Origin: Marinobacter koreensis
Lineage (GTDB): Bacteria; Pseudomonadota; Gammaproteobacteria; Pseudomonadales; Oleiphilaceae
Reading direction: 5' to 3'
DNA: 64,000 nucleotides
Assembly: GCF_023156285.1 (NCBI RefSeq)
Contig: NZ_JAKZAJ010000002.1
Coordinates: 558,001 to 622,000 of the forward strand
Shown here: piece after piece, positions 1 to 7,313 of the stretch
Layout of the letters: each line of letters opens with the position of its first letter
Position numbering within the stretch: position 1 is the stretch's first letter
The notes under the pieces: generated by a model
Told to the model about the DNA's origin: nothing
The model's database searches: none
The model's input: only the letters and a program-made list of their open reading frames with translations
Position numbers and translations under genes: made by a program

Positions 1-1425
1 GCGTTCGATCAGCAGGTCCGGCACCCAATTGGCGGTGTTCATGTCGTGGGTGCGGCGGCGTTCGTCGCCGGTGTTCTTACGCAGTTCCAGGAATTCTTCG
101 ATATCCAGGTGCCAGCTCTCCAGGTAGGCGCACACCGCGCCCTTACGCTTACCGCCCTGGTTCACCGCCACAGCGGTGTCGTTCACCACTTTCAGGAACG
201 GCACCACGCCCTGGCTCTGGCCGTTGGTGCCCTTGATGTGGGAGCCCAGCGCCCGCACCGGCGTCCAGTCGTTGCCCAGGCCGCCGGCCCATTTGGAGAG
301 CATGGCGTTGTCGCGGATGGCGCCGTAGATGGTTTCCAGGTCGTCCTGCACGGTGGTCAGGTAGCAGGAGGACAGCTGGGAGTGGCGGGTGCCGCTGTTG
401 AACAGGGTGGGCGTGCTGGCCATGTAGTCGAAGCTGGAGAGCAGGTTGTAGAACTCGATGGCCCGTTCGTTGGGGTCGTCTTCCCTCAGGGCCAGGCCCA
501 TGGCGACGCGCATGAAAAACACCTGGGGCAGCTCCAGGCGGGCACCGTTCCAGTGCAGGAAATAACGGTCGTACAGGGTCTGCAGGCCGAGGAAGCCGAA
601 CTGCAGGTCCCGCTCCGGCTTCAGGGCGGCGCCGAGGCGTTCCAGGTCGAACGCGGCCAGGGCTTCATCCAGCAGTTCGTATCGGATACCCGCTTCAATG
701 AATGCAGCCAGTGCCTGGGGGTAGATCTCCGCCAGCGGCAGGCTCATGGGCAGGCCGAGGGCCGCGGCGTTTTCCAGGCGAAGCTGTTCCAGCAGCAGGC
801 GGGCGGTGACGGCACTGTAGTCCGGTTCCCGCTCGATGCGGCTGCGGGCAGTCATGATCAGAGCGGCGAGCACGTCGGCCTCGGCAATGCCGTCGTACAG
901 GTTGGTGAGGGCGTCTTCCACCAGGGATTCGCCGTCGATGGCGTCCAGGCCGGCGGCGGCCTGTTCCACCTGGAGTTTCATCAGGCCCAGGTCCAGCGGG
1001 GCGGTCTCGCCGTTGGCCTTTTTCACGGTCAGGTGCGGGTGGGCTTCCACCGGTTCGTCGATGGCCCGCTGGCGCGCGTGGTCTTCCCGATAGAGCACAT
1101 AGGCACGGGCGACTTTCTGTTCTTCGGCCCGCATCAGCGCCAGTTCCACCTGGTCCTGGATGTCTTCGATGTGGACCTTGCCGCCGGCCTGCAGGCGCCG
1201 GCGGATGGCCTGAATCACCTGGTCGGTGACCCGGCGGACGGCGTCGTTCACCCGGGCGGAGCCGGCGGCCGGATCTCCTTCCACCGCCAGGAAGGCCTTG
1301 GTGACGGCGACACTGATCTTGGACGGATCGAAGCCCACGAGGGTGCCGTTGCGTTTGATGACCTGGAGGGTCTGGGTATCGGTGTGCGAGCTGGACCGGG
1401 GTTCGGCCAGGGCAGAAGCGGACAT
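1..1425 (-). CDS. nrdA: Ribonucleoside-diphosphate reductase class Ia, alpha subunit (3' part beyond window)
   Basis: Reduces ribonucleoside diphosphates to deoxyribonucleotides together with the radical-generating beta subunit NrdB. The 475 visible residues hold an ATP-cone at about residues 20-115 (VIKRNGTLVGFDPSKI) and a second, degenerate cone-like segment at about 125-215, as in the Pseudomonas aeruginosa enzyme. The start of the catalytic barrel follows, with STPTLFNSGT and LSSCYL, whose Cys354 matches the first redox-active cysteine. The catalytic radical cysteine lies beyond the window edge. The ATG at 1425 has an AGGAGA Shine-Dalgarno 6 bases upstream. A long leader with a cobalamin riboswitch, promoter and NrdR-like boxes precedes it, so expression should fall when B12 or dNTP pools are high. 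That suggests a B12-dependent RNR elsewhere in the genome. Confidence 0.96.
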   Translation of the reverse strand, partial: MSASALAEPRSSSHTDTQTLQVIKRNGTLVGFDPSKISVAVTKAFLAVEGDPAAGSARVNDAVRRVTDQVIQAIRRRLQAGGKVHIEDIQDQVELALMRAEEQKVARAYVLYREDHARQRAIDEPVEAHPHLTVKKANGETAPLDLGLMKLQVEQAAAGLDAIDGESLVEDALTNLYDGIAEADVLAALIMTARSRIEREPDYSAVTARLLLEQLRLENAAALGLPMSLPLAEIYPQALAAFIEAGIRYELLDEALAAFDLERLGAALKPERDLQFGFLGLQTLYDRYFLHWNGARLELPQVFFMRVAMGLALREDDPNERAIEFYNLLSSFDYMASTPTLFNSGTRHSQLSSCYLTTVQDDLETIYGAIRDNAMLSKWAGGLGNDWTPVRALGSHIKGTNGQSQGVVPFLKVVNDTAVAVNQGGKRKGAVCAYLESWHLDIEEFLELRKNTGDERRRTHDMNTANWVPDLLIER

Positions 1426-1599
1426 GCGGTGTTCTCCTGAATACGCGTTGAATTCCATGTCCTTCGCGTACGCAGGCCGAACCGGCGGCACGGGGCCAGA
1501 GACTGGCGGCTGTGCGTGGCCGTGTCCGTTTGCTGCTCACCTTGATGGGCCTGATGCAGGCGCCTGAGTCGCGAAGGTGCAGTCGCGCTGTCTCCGATG

Positions 1600-1800
1600 G
1601 GCTGGAAACAGCACCTCCCTGGCAGGTCTTCGGACTCAGGGGCGTGGATCGGTTGATCCGGCCTTGCGTGGCGACTTCCCGGCTTGCGCCAGTGTCATGC
1701 GTGCCACGCTCGTTCCCCAATACCGCTGCGCGTCAGTTCCGGACTCTCACCGGATTCCCGACTACCGCAGTGATCAGCAATTGATCACAATATCTGGTAG
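1600..1800 (-). ncRNA. Cobalamin (AdoCbl) riboswitch in the nrdA leader
   Basis: On the minus strand the leader shows the conserved blocks of the cobalamin riboswitch in order: GGGAATCCGGTGAGAGTCCG, then CTGACGCGCAGCGGTA, then GACACTGG, GCCGGGAAG, and finally CCTGAGTCCGAAGACCTGCC (B12 box region). It begins about 10-20 bases after the predicted transcription start and ends about 175 bases before nrdA. I see no T-run terminator in the expression platform, so control could be translational or Rho-dependent. Limits are approximate. Confidence 0.93.
1785..1800. promoter_or_regulatory. NrdR-like box, promoter-distal copy
   Basis: TCACAATATCTGGTAG matches the NrdR box consensus ACACWATATATWGTGT at 11 of 16 positions, including the CxATAT core. 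Its left edge is 32 bp from that of the second box (1817-1832), the three-helical-turn spacing usual for NrdR operators. It overlaps the beginning of the transcript. Confidence 0.65.
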
Positions 1801-1816
1801 TGAACCAAGGATGAAA

Positions 1817-1832
1817 ACACTATATACACGAA
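1817..1832. promoter_or_regulatory. NrdR-like box overlapping the nrdA -10 element
   Basis: ACACTATATACACGAA matches the first ten positions of the NrdR box consensus perfectly and 11 of 16 overall. It covers the -10 hexamer of the nrdA promoter, a position suited to dATP/ATP-responsive repression by NrdR. Confidence 0.7.
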
Positions 1833-1847
1833 TCAGGGGAAGAACAA
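1819..1847 (-). promoter_or_regulatory. Sigma-70-like promoter of nrdA
   Basis: On the minus strand, -35 TTGTTC (1842-1847), a 17-base spacer and -10 TATAGT (1819-1824). Transcription would start near 1811, just before the riboswitch. The -10 element lies inside an NrdR-like box. Confidence 0.7.
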
Positions 1848-1856
1848 GGCGGGCAT

Positions 1857-1880
1857 AAAAAAGGCCCCCAGGCGGGGGCC
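1857..1880 (-). terminator. Rho-independent terminator of the fmdAB transcript
   Basis: On the minus strand, stem GGCCCCC, loop GCCT, stem GGGGGCC, followed directly by six T residues. It lies about 30 bases after the fmdB stop and insulates the nrdA promoter immediately downstream. Confidence 0.9.
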
Positions 1881-1908
1881 AACTTCGTGACAGGACTACC
1901 ACTCGCAA

Positions 1909-2262
1909 TCAGTGACTGATCATCCAGGGCCGCATGGAGGGGAACATCTTCTTCCCGTCGGCGGTGTAGAACAGCATGTGTTTGCCGTCCGATTTCTTCT
2001 TGCAGCCACAGCTCTTGCGGTGCTCGGCTCCCCGGGCCCGCTGGTCGGCGGTGGAGATGATCGGCTCGTGCCGGGCCTTTTCGTTCCGGGCTTCCGCCTG
2101 CCGTTTGGCCGGGTCCATGCCCATGATATGGGGCGGCAGTGCAATCACCCGGGCCGACAGGGCCTTACAGGTGGGGCACTCGGCCGGTTTGCCGGGCTCC
2201 GCCATGGTGCCCAGCTCCTGGAACAGGCCGTGGTCACGGCACTTGTAGTCGTACAGTGGCAT
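1909..2262 (-). CDS. fmdB: FmdB family zinc-ribbon protein
   Basis: A 117-residue protein with the FmdB N-terminus MPLYDYKCRDHG and a CPTC knuckle at about residues 29-32, consistent with a small zinc ribbon. The second half is charged and ends with a further CGCKKK motif. FmdB proteins accompany formamidase genes and are often annotated as putative regulators, but no biochemical role is established. It follows fmdA by 3 bases and is the last gene of its transcript, ending at a clear terminator. Confidence 0.85.
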   Translation of the reverse strand: MPLYDYKCRDHGLFQELGTMAEPGKPAECPTCKALSARVIALPPHIMGMDPAKRQAEARNEKARHEPIISTADQRARGAEHRKSCGCKKKSDGKHMLFYTADGKKMFPSMRPWMISH

Positions 2263-2265
2263 GGC

Positions 2266-3498
2266 TTACTCCTTGTCCGGTGACAGGGGTACGTCGGTGC
2301 CCGGCGTGACCTTCTTGGTCGGTCCTTCCGCCGTCGGGTTGATGTCGAAGTCGAAGATCTCGGTCGGCAGCCAGAGCGTCGCACAGGCGTTGGGCACGTC
2401 CACCACGCCACTGATATGACCCTCCACCGGCGCACAGCCGAGCAGGGCGTAACCCTGAGCCCTGGTGTAGCCGAACTTGGTCAGATACTCGATGGCGTTC
2501 AGGCAGGCCTGGCGATAAGCCACGTGCACGTCGAGGTAATGCTGCTGGCCTTCCTCGTCCACGGAGATGCCTTCGAAGATCACGTAGTCTTCGTAGCGCG
2601 GCTTGATGGTACTGGGCTTGAACACCGGGTTCTTGATGCCGTACTTGGCCACGCCGTCCTTGATCAGGTTGACCCGCAGGTGGATCCAGCCGGCCATCTC
2701 GATGGCGCCGCAGAAGGTGATTTCGCCGTCACCCTGGCTGAAGTGCAGGTCACCCACGGACAGGCCAGCACCCTTCACGTACACTGGGAAATACACCTTG
2801 GAGCCGCGGCTCAGGTCCTTGATGTCACAGTTACCACCATGCTCGCGGGGCGGTACGGTGCGGGCGGCTTCGCCGGCGGCAGCCTTGGCGGCATCACCCG
2901 CCAGCTTGCCCAGGTGGGCGGTGTCGGCGAACGGCAGGTTGGCCAGGCCCGGCACGCGGTCCGGATCGGTATCGAAGAGTTCTTTCTCCCGCTTGTTCCA
3001 TTCCGCCAGCATCTCCTTGGAGGGCAGGCAGCCGATCAGACCCGGGTGGATCATGCCGGCGAATTCCACATTCGGGATGTGGCGGGATTTGGTGAACATG
3101 CCGTTGAAGTCCCAGATCGACTTCTGGGCCTCGGGGAAGTGTTCGGTCAGGAAGCCACCGCCGTTCTGCTTGGAGAAGAAACCGTTAAAGCCCCACTGGC
3201 TTTCCTGGAAGGCGCCGATGTCCAGGATGTCCACTTCCAACAGGTCGCCGGGCTCGGCGCCTTCCACGCCCACCGGGCCGGAAAGGAAGTGCACCTGGGT
3301 CAGGTCGACATCGCGCACGTCGTCGGCGCAGTCGTCGTTCTTGATCTGGCCGCCGGTCCAGTCGTAGCACTCGAGGATGAAGTCGTCCCCGGGTTTGACC
3401 GTGGCCGCCATGGGGATGTCCGGGTGCCAGCGGTTGTGGATGTTCTCGTTCTCGTACGCGGATTTGCTCAAATCGATCTTGATCAGTGTTTCGGCCAT
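2266..3498 (-). CDS. fmdA: Formamidase (acetamidase/formamidase family)
   Basis: Hydrolyses formamide to formate and ammonia in the cytoplasm. The 410-residue length and sequence match the FmdA/AmdA family typified by Methylophilus methylotrophus formamidase: N-terminal IDLSKSAYEN and HNRWHPDIP, the GGNCDIKDLSRGSKV segment near residues 220-235, and GDLHFSQGDGEITFCGAIE near 250-270. This family is unrelated to AmiE. The ATG at 3498 has a GAGGAG ribosome site. It lies downstream of amiE-amiB, separated by a stem-loop, and upstream of fmdB, so it probably belongs to an amide-nitrogen regulon. Confidence 0.93.
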   Translation of the reverse strand: MAETLIKIDLSKSAYENENIHNRWHPDIPMAATVKPGDDFILECYDWTGGQIKNDDCADDVRDVDLTQVHFLSGPVGVEGAEPGDLLEVDILDIGAFQESQWGFNGFFSKQNGGGFLTEHFPEAQKSIWDFNGMFTKSRHIPNVEFAGMIHPGLIGCLPSKEMLAEWNKREKELFDTDPDRVPGLANLPFADTAHLGKLAGDAAKAAAGEAARTVPPREHGGNCDIKDLSRGSKVYFPVYVKGAGLSVGDLHFSQGDGEITFCGAIEMAGWIHLRVNLIKDGVAKYGIKNPVFKPSTIKPRYEDYVIFEGISVDEEGQQHYLDVHVAYRQACLNAIEYLTKFGYTRAQGYALLGCAPVEGHISGVVDVPNACATLWLPTEIFDFDINPTAEGPTKKVTPGTDVPLSPDKE

Positions 3499-3550
3499 AA
3501 CGGTCGCTCCTCGGTTCTTGGCTAGACGTTATCCACTATCGGCGATCACT

Positions 3551-3582
3551 GCCGGGGGCGGTATTCGCGAAATGCCCCCGGC
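3551..3582. other. Stem-loop between amiB and fmdA
   Basis: Perfect 9-bp inverted repeat GCCGGGGGC / GCCCCCGGC with a 14-base loop that itself contains the palindrome TTCGCGAA. There is no T-run on the minus strand, so it is not a classic terminator. It may attenuate or stabilise the transcript between the amidase and formamidase genes. Confidence 0.6.
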
Positions 3583-3584
3583 AC

Positions 3585-3602
3585 CTACGTCATTCGACGT
3601 AT
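3585..3602. promoter_or_regulatory. 18-bp site shared with the urtA upstream region (fmdA copy)
   Basis: CTACGTCATTCGACGTAT differs at only 2 of 18 positions from the site at 10997-11014. It is an imperfect dyad lying about 87 bp upstream of the fmdA start, partly within the last codons of amiB. It has the same orientation relative to its gene as the urtA copy. It may be the operator of the LuxR-type regulator encoded at 14376-15281. Confidence 0.5.
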
Positions 3603-4633
3603 TGGTTCACCACCACGTCCTGGTCCTTCAGACCGGCGGTGAAACGGACACACTCCGGATGGGTCAGCAGCGCCCGCGCCACCGCCGGTTCCAGCCGCTG
3701 GCGAAACGCCCGCAGCATCTCCCGGGCGCCGTAGCGGCTGTCGTAACCCCGGCACAGCTCCGCGCGTAGGTCCGGCGACAGGGTCAGTTCGGCCTGCTTG
3801 CGCCCCAGCCGCCTGTTGAGCCCGGCCAGCTCGATGTCCAGCAAGGCGTCCAGCCAGTTATCAGTGAGAGAATTGAAGGAAAGGATCTGGTCGATCCGGT
3901 TCAGGAATTCGGGGTCGAAGTGGCGGCGCAGGGCGGTATCCCGGATAGCGTCGCTCTTGCTTGAAGACAACCCGAGCCACCGTCGCCAGCCCTGCCGGAA
4001 CCGGTGTTGGTGCGCTTCCGCTTCCAGGGCGCCGGCGTTGCTGGTCATGAAGATCAGGGTGTTGCGGAAATCGATCTCCCGGTTGCCGGAGGGAAACACC
4101 AGCCGTCCGGTATCGAGCACGTTCAGCAGGGTGCGGATTACCTCCTTGCTGGCCTTCTCGATCTCATCGAACAGGACAATGCCGGGCTTGCTGAACGAGC
4201 CCTGTACCTTGTCCAGGTCGAACAGGCTGTGGCCCTCCTTGCTGCCCACGTATCCCGGCGGAGCGCCGGTGAGCGCGGCGGCATAATGCTCCTGGGCCAG
4301 GGTATTCATGTCGATCCGGCACAGGCCATCGCGATTGCCATGGATGGCCTCGGCGATCAGCCGCACCGTCTCGGTCTTGCCAACGCCGGTGGGGCCGAGG
4401 AACAGGTGTACCGCCAGTGGCCGGTTCTCCTCGCCGATGTCGGCCTTCACCCGCACCAGCATCGACTCCATGGCCGCCAGGGCCTCGTCCTGTCCAACGA
4501 TGTTCTCCCGCAAACGGGCCATCACGGCCTCGGGCTCAAAGCGGAACCGGGAAGCACGAACCGGGCCTGAGGCGGCCCGGTTCTGTTCAATGGATTCCCG
4601 GTTGGCTTCCAGCCGTTCATTGATAAACGGCAT
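3590..4633 (-). CDS. amiB: AAA+ ATPase AmiB (ClpA/B-like, single domain)
   Basis: A 347-residue protein with one Clp-type AAA+ module: NIVGQDEAL at about 44-52, Walker A GPTGVGKT at 80-87, GAPPGYVGSKEG pore-loop-like segment near 127, Walker B VLFDEIEKA near 152, and FDPEFLNRID, typical of ClpA/ClpB second domains. P. aeruginosa carries an equivalent gene, amiB, directly after amiE, which is the order here. Its role may be chaperoning or regulating the amidase, but this is unproven. ATG 4633 is preferred to the in-frame TTG at 4636 because GGGAGG lies 5 bases upstream. It follows amiE by 15 bases. Confidence 0.88.
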   Translation of the reverse strand: MPFINERLEANRESIEQNRAASGPVRASRFRFEPEAVMARLRENIVGQDEALAAMESMLVRVKADIGEENRPLAVHLFLGPTGVGKTETVRLIAEAIHGNRDGLCRIDMNTLAQEHYAAALTGAPPGYVGSKEGHSLFDLDKVQGSFSKPGIVLFDEIEKASKEVIRTLLNVLDTGRLVFPSGNREIDFRNTLIFMTSNAGALEAEAHQHRFRQGWRRWLGLSSSKSDAIRDTALRRHFDPEFLNRIDQILSFNSLTDNWLDALLDIELAGLNRRLGRKQAELTLSPDLRAELCRGYDSRYGAREMLRAFRQRLEPAVARALLTHPECVRFTAGLKDQDVVVNQYVE

Positions 4634-4648
4634 CAACGCCTCCCGGGC

Positions 4649-5695
4649 TTACGCCCCCGCGGATTTTTCCTTGCAGTCGAACGGCAGCTCCCCCACCGGG
4701 CATTCGGCGGTGCCCACGGTCTTGCGGGTCATCGCCTCCACGTTCTCCTGCGCCTTCTGCGCGTCCATCACCCAGGTGCGATAGAACTCGAACGGACAAT
4801 CCGCGACGCCCTTGTCGCCATCTCCGGAGGCGTGCACCCCGGTGTAACCCCGGTGCAGCAGCTTGAACAGGTGGTTCTGGGACTGGTCGTTGGCGCGGGC
4901 ATCGCGAATCTGGCTCACCGACAGCTGCGCGTACTGCACGCCCATGTCCTCCTCGCCGCACTCACCCAGCGTCCGGCCGTCAAAGCCGATCACCGCCGAA
5001 TGGCCGAAGTAGGAGTACACACCGTCGAAACCGGAGGCGTTGGCCACCGCCACATAGCAGTTGTTCGCCCAGGCCATGCTCTTGGCCATCATGATCTGCT
5101 GCTCCTTGGCCGGGTACATGTAGCCCTGGCAACGCACGATCAGCTCCGCGCCCTTCATGGCGCAGTCCCGCCAAATCTCCGGGTAATTGCCGTCGTCGCA
5201 GATGATCAGACTGATCTTCATGCCCTTCGGCCCTTCGGTCACATAGGTGGTATCGCCCGGATACCAGCCCTCGATCGGACACCAGGGAATGCACTTCCGG
5301 TACTTCTGGACAATCTCGCCCTCGTTGTTGATCAACACCAGCGTGTTGTAAGGCGCCTTGTTCGGGTGATCCTCGTGCCGCTCCCCGGTCAGGGAAAACA
5401 CCCCCCAGGTATTGGCCTCGCGACAGGCGGCGGAGAAAATGGCCGTCTCATCCCCCGGCACCGTGGCCGCGGTCTCCATCATCTCCTCGTTGTCGTACAT
5501 GATCCCCATGGTGCTGTATTCCGGGAACACCACCAGATCCATCCCCGGCAGCCCCACCTTCATACCCTTGATCATGTCCGCAATCTTGCGGGCGTTGTCC
5601 AACACCTCGGCCTTGGTATGCAACCGCGGCATCTTGTAGTTCACCACCGCCACGCCGACGGTATCGTTACTGCTGGAAATATCACCGTGTCTCAT
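4649..5695 (-). CDS. amiE: Aliphatic amidase
   Basis: Hydrolyses short-chain aliphatic amides (acetamide, propionamide) to the acid and ammonia; a cytoplasmic nitrilase-superfamily hexamer. The 348-residue sequence aligns almost without gaps to P. aeruginosa AmiE, starting [20 protein letters not shown]. The catalytic triad is conserved: Glu59 (VVFPEYS), Lys134 (QKYRK) and Cys166 (IICDDG). The start has GGGGGAG 8 bases upstream. The P. aeruginosa regulators amiC and amiR and the channel gene amiS are absent; here the gene is beside an ABC importer and a two-component system. Confidence 0.97.
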   Translation of the reverse strand: MRHGDISSSNDTVGVAVVNYKMPRLHTKAEVLDNARKIADMIKGMKVGLPGMDLVVFPEYSTMGIMYDNEEMMETAATVPGDETAIFSAACREANTWGVFSLTGERHEDHPNKAPYNTLVLINNEGEIVQKYRKCIPWCPIEGWYPGDTTYVTEGPKGMKISLIICDDGNYPEIWRDCAMKGAELIVRCQGYMYPAKEQQIMMAKSMAWANNCYVAVANASGFDGVYSYFGHSAVIGFDGRTLGECGEEDMGVQYAQLSVSQIRDARANDQSQNHLFKLLHRGYTGVHASGDGDKGVADCPFEFYRTWVMDAQKAQENVEAMTRKTVGTAECPVGELPFDCKEKSAGA

Positions 5696-5734
5696 TTTTA
5701 CTGCTCCCCCAGGAAGTCCTGCTCAAAATGTCGG

Positions 5735-5846
5735 GCCGAGCTGGTGGCCGCTGCCCTCCGGGACCGTATGCGCCAGGGAAGGCGCATCCGAGCCTACAGG
5801 GACGTATTCACGGCGTGTCCCGGAGGGCAGTGGCTGCCAGCTCGGC
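5735..5846. repeat. Nested long inverted repeat between urtE and amiE
   Basis: Two 30-bp arms (5735-5764 and 5817-5846) are complementary at 27 of 30 positions, beginning GCCGAGCTGG and ending CCAGCTCGGC. Inside is a smaller hairpin, ATGCGCC-loop-GGCGCAT (about 5768-5786). It fills almost the whole urtE-amiE gap on a highly transcribed strand. It looks like a dispersed intergenic palindromic element or an mRNA-stabilising or attenuating fold. No second copy was noticed in this window. Confidence 0.75.
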
Positions 5847-5857
5847 TTACTCCGGAA

Positions 5858-6544
5858 TCAGACGGCCAGATACCGCGCAATTTCCTCTTGGTTGGCGGTT
5901 TTCCCGTCCTCTTCGTGCACAATCGCGCCCTTTTCGATCACCATTACCCGATCGGCCACCGCCATCGCGAAACTCAGCACCTGCTCCGACACCACAATGC
6001 TGATCTTCCGCATCTGCTTGATCTCATTCAGGTTCTTCGCCAACTGCTTGATGATCGACGGCTGGATACCCTCCGTGGGCTCATCCAGCAGCAACACCTT
6101 CGGGTCCGCCGCCAACGCCCGGCCAATGGCCAGCTGCTGCTGTTGCCCCCCGGACAGGTTGCCCGCCTTCCGGTGGCGCATGTCGTGCAGCACCGGGAAC
6201 AGGTCGTAGATATCGGTTGGGATCTTCTTCGCCCCGGTCGCCTCCAGACCGGTGGCGATGTTCTCCTCCACCGTCAGGGTCGGAAACACCAGCCGGCCCT
6301 GGGGCACATAGGCGATACCCTTCTGCACCCGCTGGTAGGGCTGGGTCGACGACAGATCCTCGTCGCCCAGGGTGATCCGGCCCTGGGACGGCAACACCCC
6401 GATCAACGACTTGAACAGCGTCGTCTTGCCCATGCCGTTGCGCCCCATGATGGTGAGCGTCTCGTTCTCACCCACATTCAGGGACACCCCGTGGATCACT
6501 TCACTCATGCCGTAGCTGACACGTAAATCATTGGTACTGAGCAT
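5858..6544 (-). CDS. urtE: Urea/amide-type ABC transporter ATPase UrtE
   Basis: Cytoplasmic ATPase of a branched-chain-amino-acid-type (HAAT) importer; 228 residues from the preferred start. Walker A GRNGMGKTT at 34-42, signature LSGGQQQQ near 130, and Walker B VLLLDEPTEG followed by IQPSII, a UrtE/LivF-like run. The upstream in-frame ATG at 6565 is less likely because CAGGAGA sits just ahead of ATG 6544. It follows urtD by about 28 bases and is the last transporter gene before the long inverted repeat and amiE. Confidence 0.93.
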   Translation of the reverse strand: MLSTNDLRVSYGMSEVIHGVSLNVGENETLTIMGRNGMGKTTLFKSLIGVLPSQGRITLGDEDLSSTQPYQRVQKGIAYVPQGRLVFPTLTVEENIATGLEATGAKKIPTDIYDLFPVLHDMRHRKAGNLSGGQQQQLAIGRALAADPKVLLLDEPTEGIQPSIIKQLAKNLNEIKQMRKISIVVSEQVLSFAMAVADRVMVIEKGAIVHEEDGKTANQEEIARYLAV

Positions 6545-6572
6545 GTCTCGATCTCCTGCGCTCACCGCGCCG

Positions 6573-7313
6573 TTAGTGCCCCAGGTAAACCTCGATCACC
6601 CGTTCGTTCTTCTGGACGTCTTCCATCTTGCCCTCCGCCAGCAGCTTGCCCTGGTGGAGCACCGTGACCTTGTGGGCGATGTCCTTCACAAAATCCATGT
6701 CGTGCTCGATCACCAGCACCGACCGGTTATTGCTGATCTTCCGCAGCAGTGCGGCGGTGCGTTCCCGCTCCACCACACTCATCCCGGCCACCGGCTCGTC
6801 CAGCATCAGCAGCTCAGGGTCCTGGATCAGCAGCATGCCGATCTCCAGCCACTGCTTCTGGCCATGGCTGAGCAGGCCCGCGCTCTTGTCCAGGTCCTCG
6901 TCCAGGTAGATCTCCTCGGCGATTTCCTGCACCCGTTTCTGGATGGCTGCCGTGCGCCGGAAGAACAGACTCCCGAACACCGTGCGGCCGGCCGGATAGG
7001 ACAGTTCCAGGTTCTGGGCCACCGTCAGGTTTTCGTAGATGGACGGGGTCTGGAACTTGCGCCCCACCCCCTTGTGCACGATCTGGTGCTCGGCCATCTT
7101 GGTCAGCTCCTGATCCTTGAACTTGATCGAGCCATCCGTGGCGCGGGTCTTGCCGCAGATCAGGTCCAGCAGGGTGGTCTTGCCGGCCCCGTTGGGGCCG
7201 ATCACCACGCGCACCTCATTGCGTTCCAGGTAGAGGGACAGACCATCGACCGCCTTGAAGCCATCAAACGACACGGTCAGGTCTTCGACCGCCAGCAGGA
7301 TTGGTGAGCTCAT
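6573..7313 (-). CDS. urtD: Urea/amide-type ABC transporter ATPase UrtD
   Basis: Second ATPase of the UrtABCDE importer, 246 residues. Walker A GPNGAGKTT at 39-47, the variant signature LLSHGQKQWLEIG typical of UrtD in place of LSGGQ, and Walker B LLMLDEPVAGMS. Its ATG shares one base with the urtC stop (TGATG), implying translational coupling. It pairs with UrtE on the inner face of the UrtB/UrtC channel. Confidence 0.94.
   Translation of the reverse strand: MSSPILLAVEDLTVSFDGFKAVDGLSLYLERNEVRVVIGPNGAGKTTLLDLICGKTRATDGSIKFKDQELTKMAEHQIVHKGVGRKFQTPSIYENLTVAQNLELSYPAGRTVFGSLFFRRTAAIQKRVQEIAEEIYLDEDLDKSAGLLSHGQKQWLEIGMLLIQDPELLMLDEPVAGMSVVERERTAALLRKISNNRSVLVIEHDMDFVKDIAHKVTVLHQGKLLAEGKMEDVQKNERVIEVYLGH

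Noticed and set aside
46..1440. Long plus-strand open frame of 464 codons over nrdA
   Set aside because: It is antisense to the recognisable nrdA gene; the translation is rich in His, Gly, Gln and Val with no family motif, a usual shadow in GC-rich DNA.
695..1720. Minus-strand open frame of 341 codons across the nrdA leader
   Set aside because: It runs through the riboswitch and the nrdA frame in another register and has a low-complexity Arg/Gly/Pro composition.
3529..3537. DnaA-box-like TTATCCACT upstream of fmdA
   Set aside because: A single isolated 9-mer with one mismatch, with no AT-rich element or further boxes around it; likely chance.
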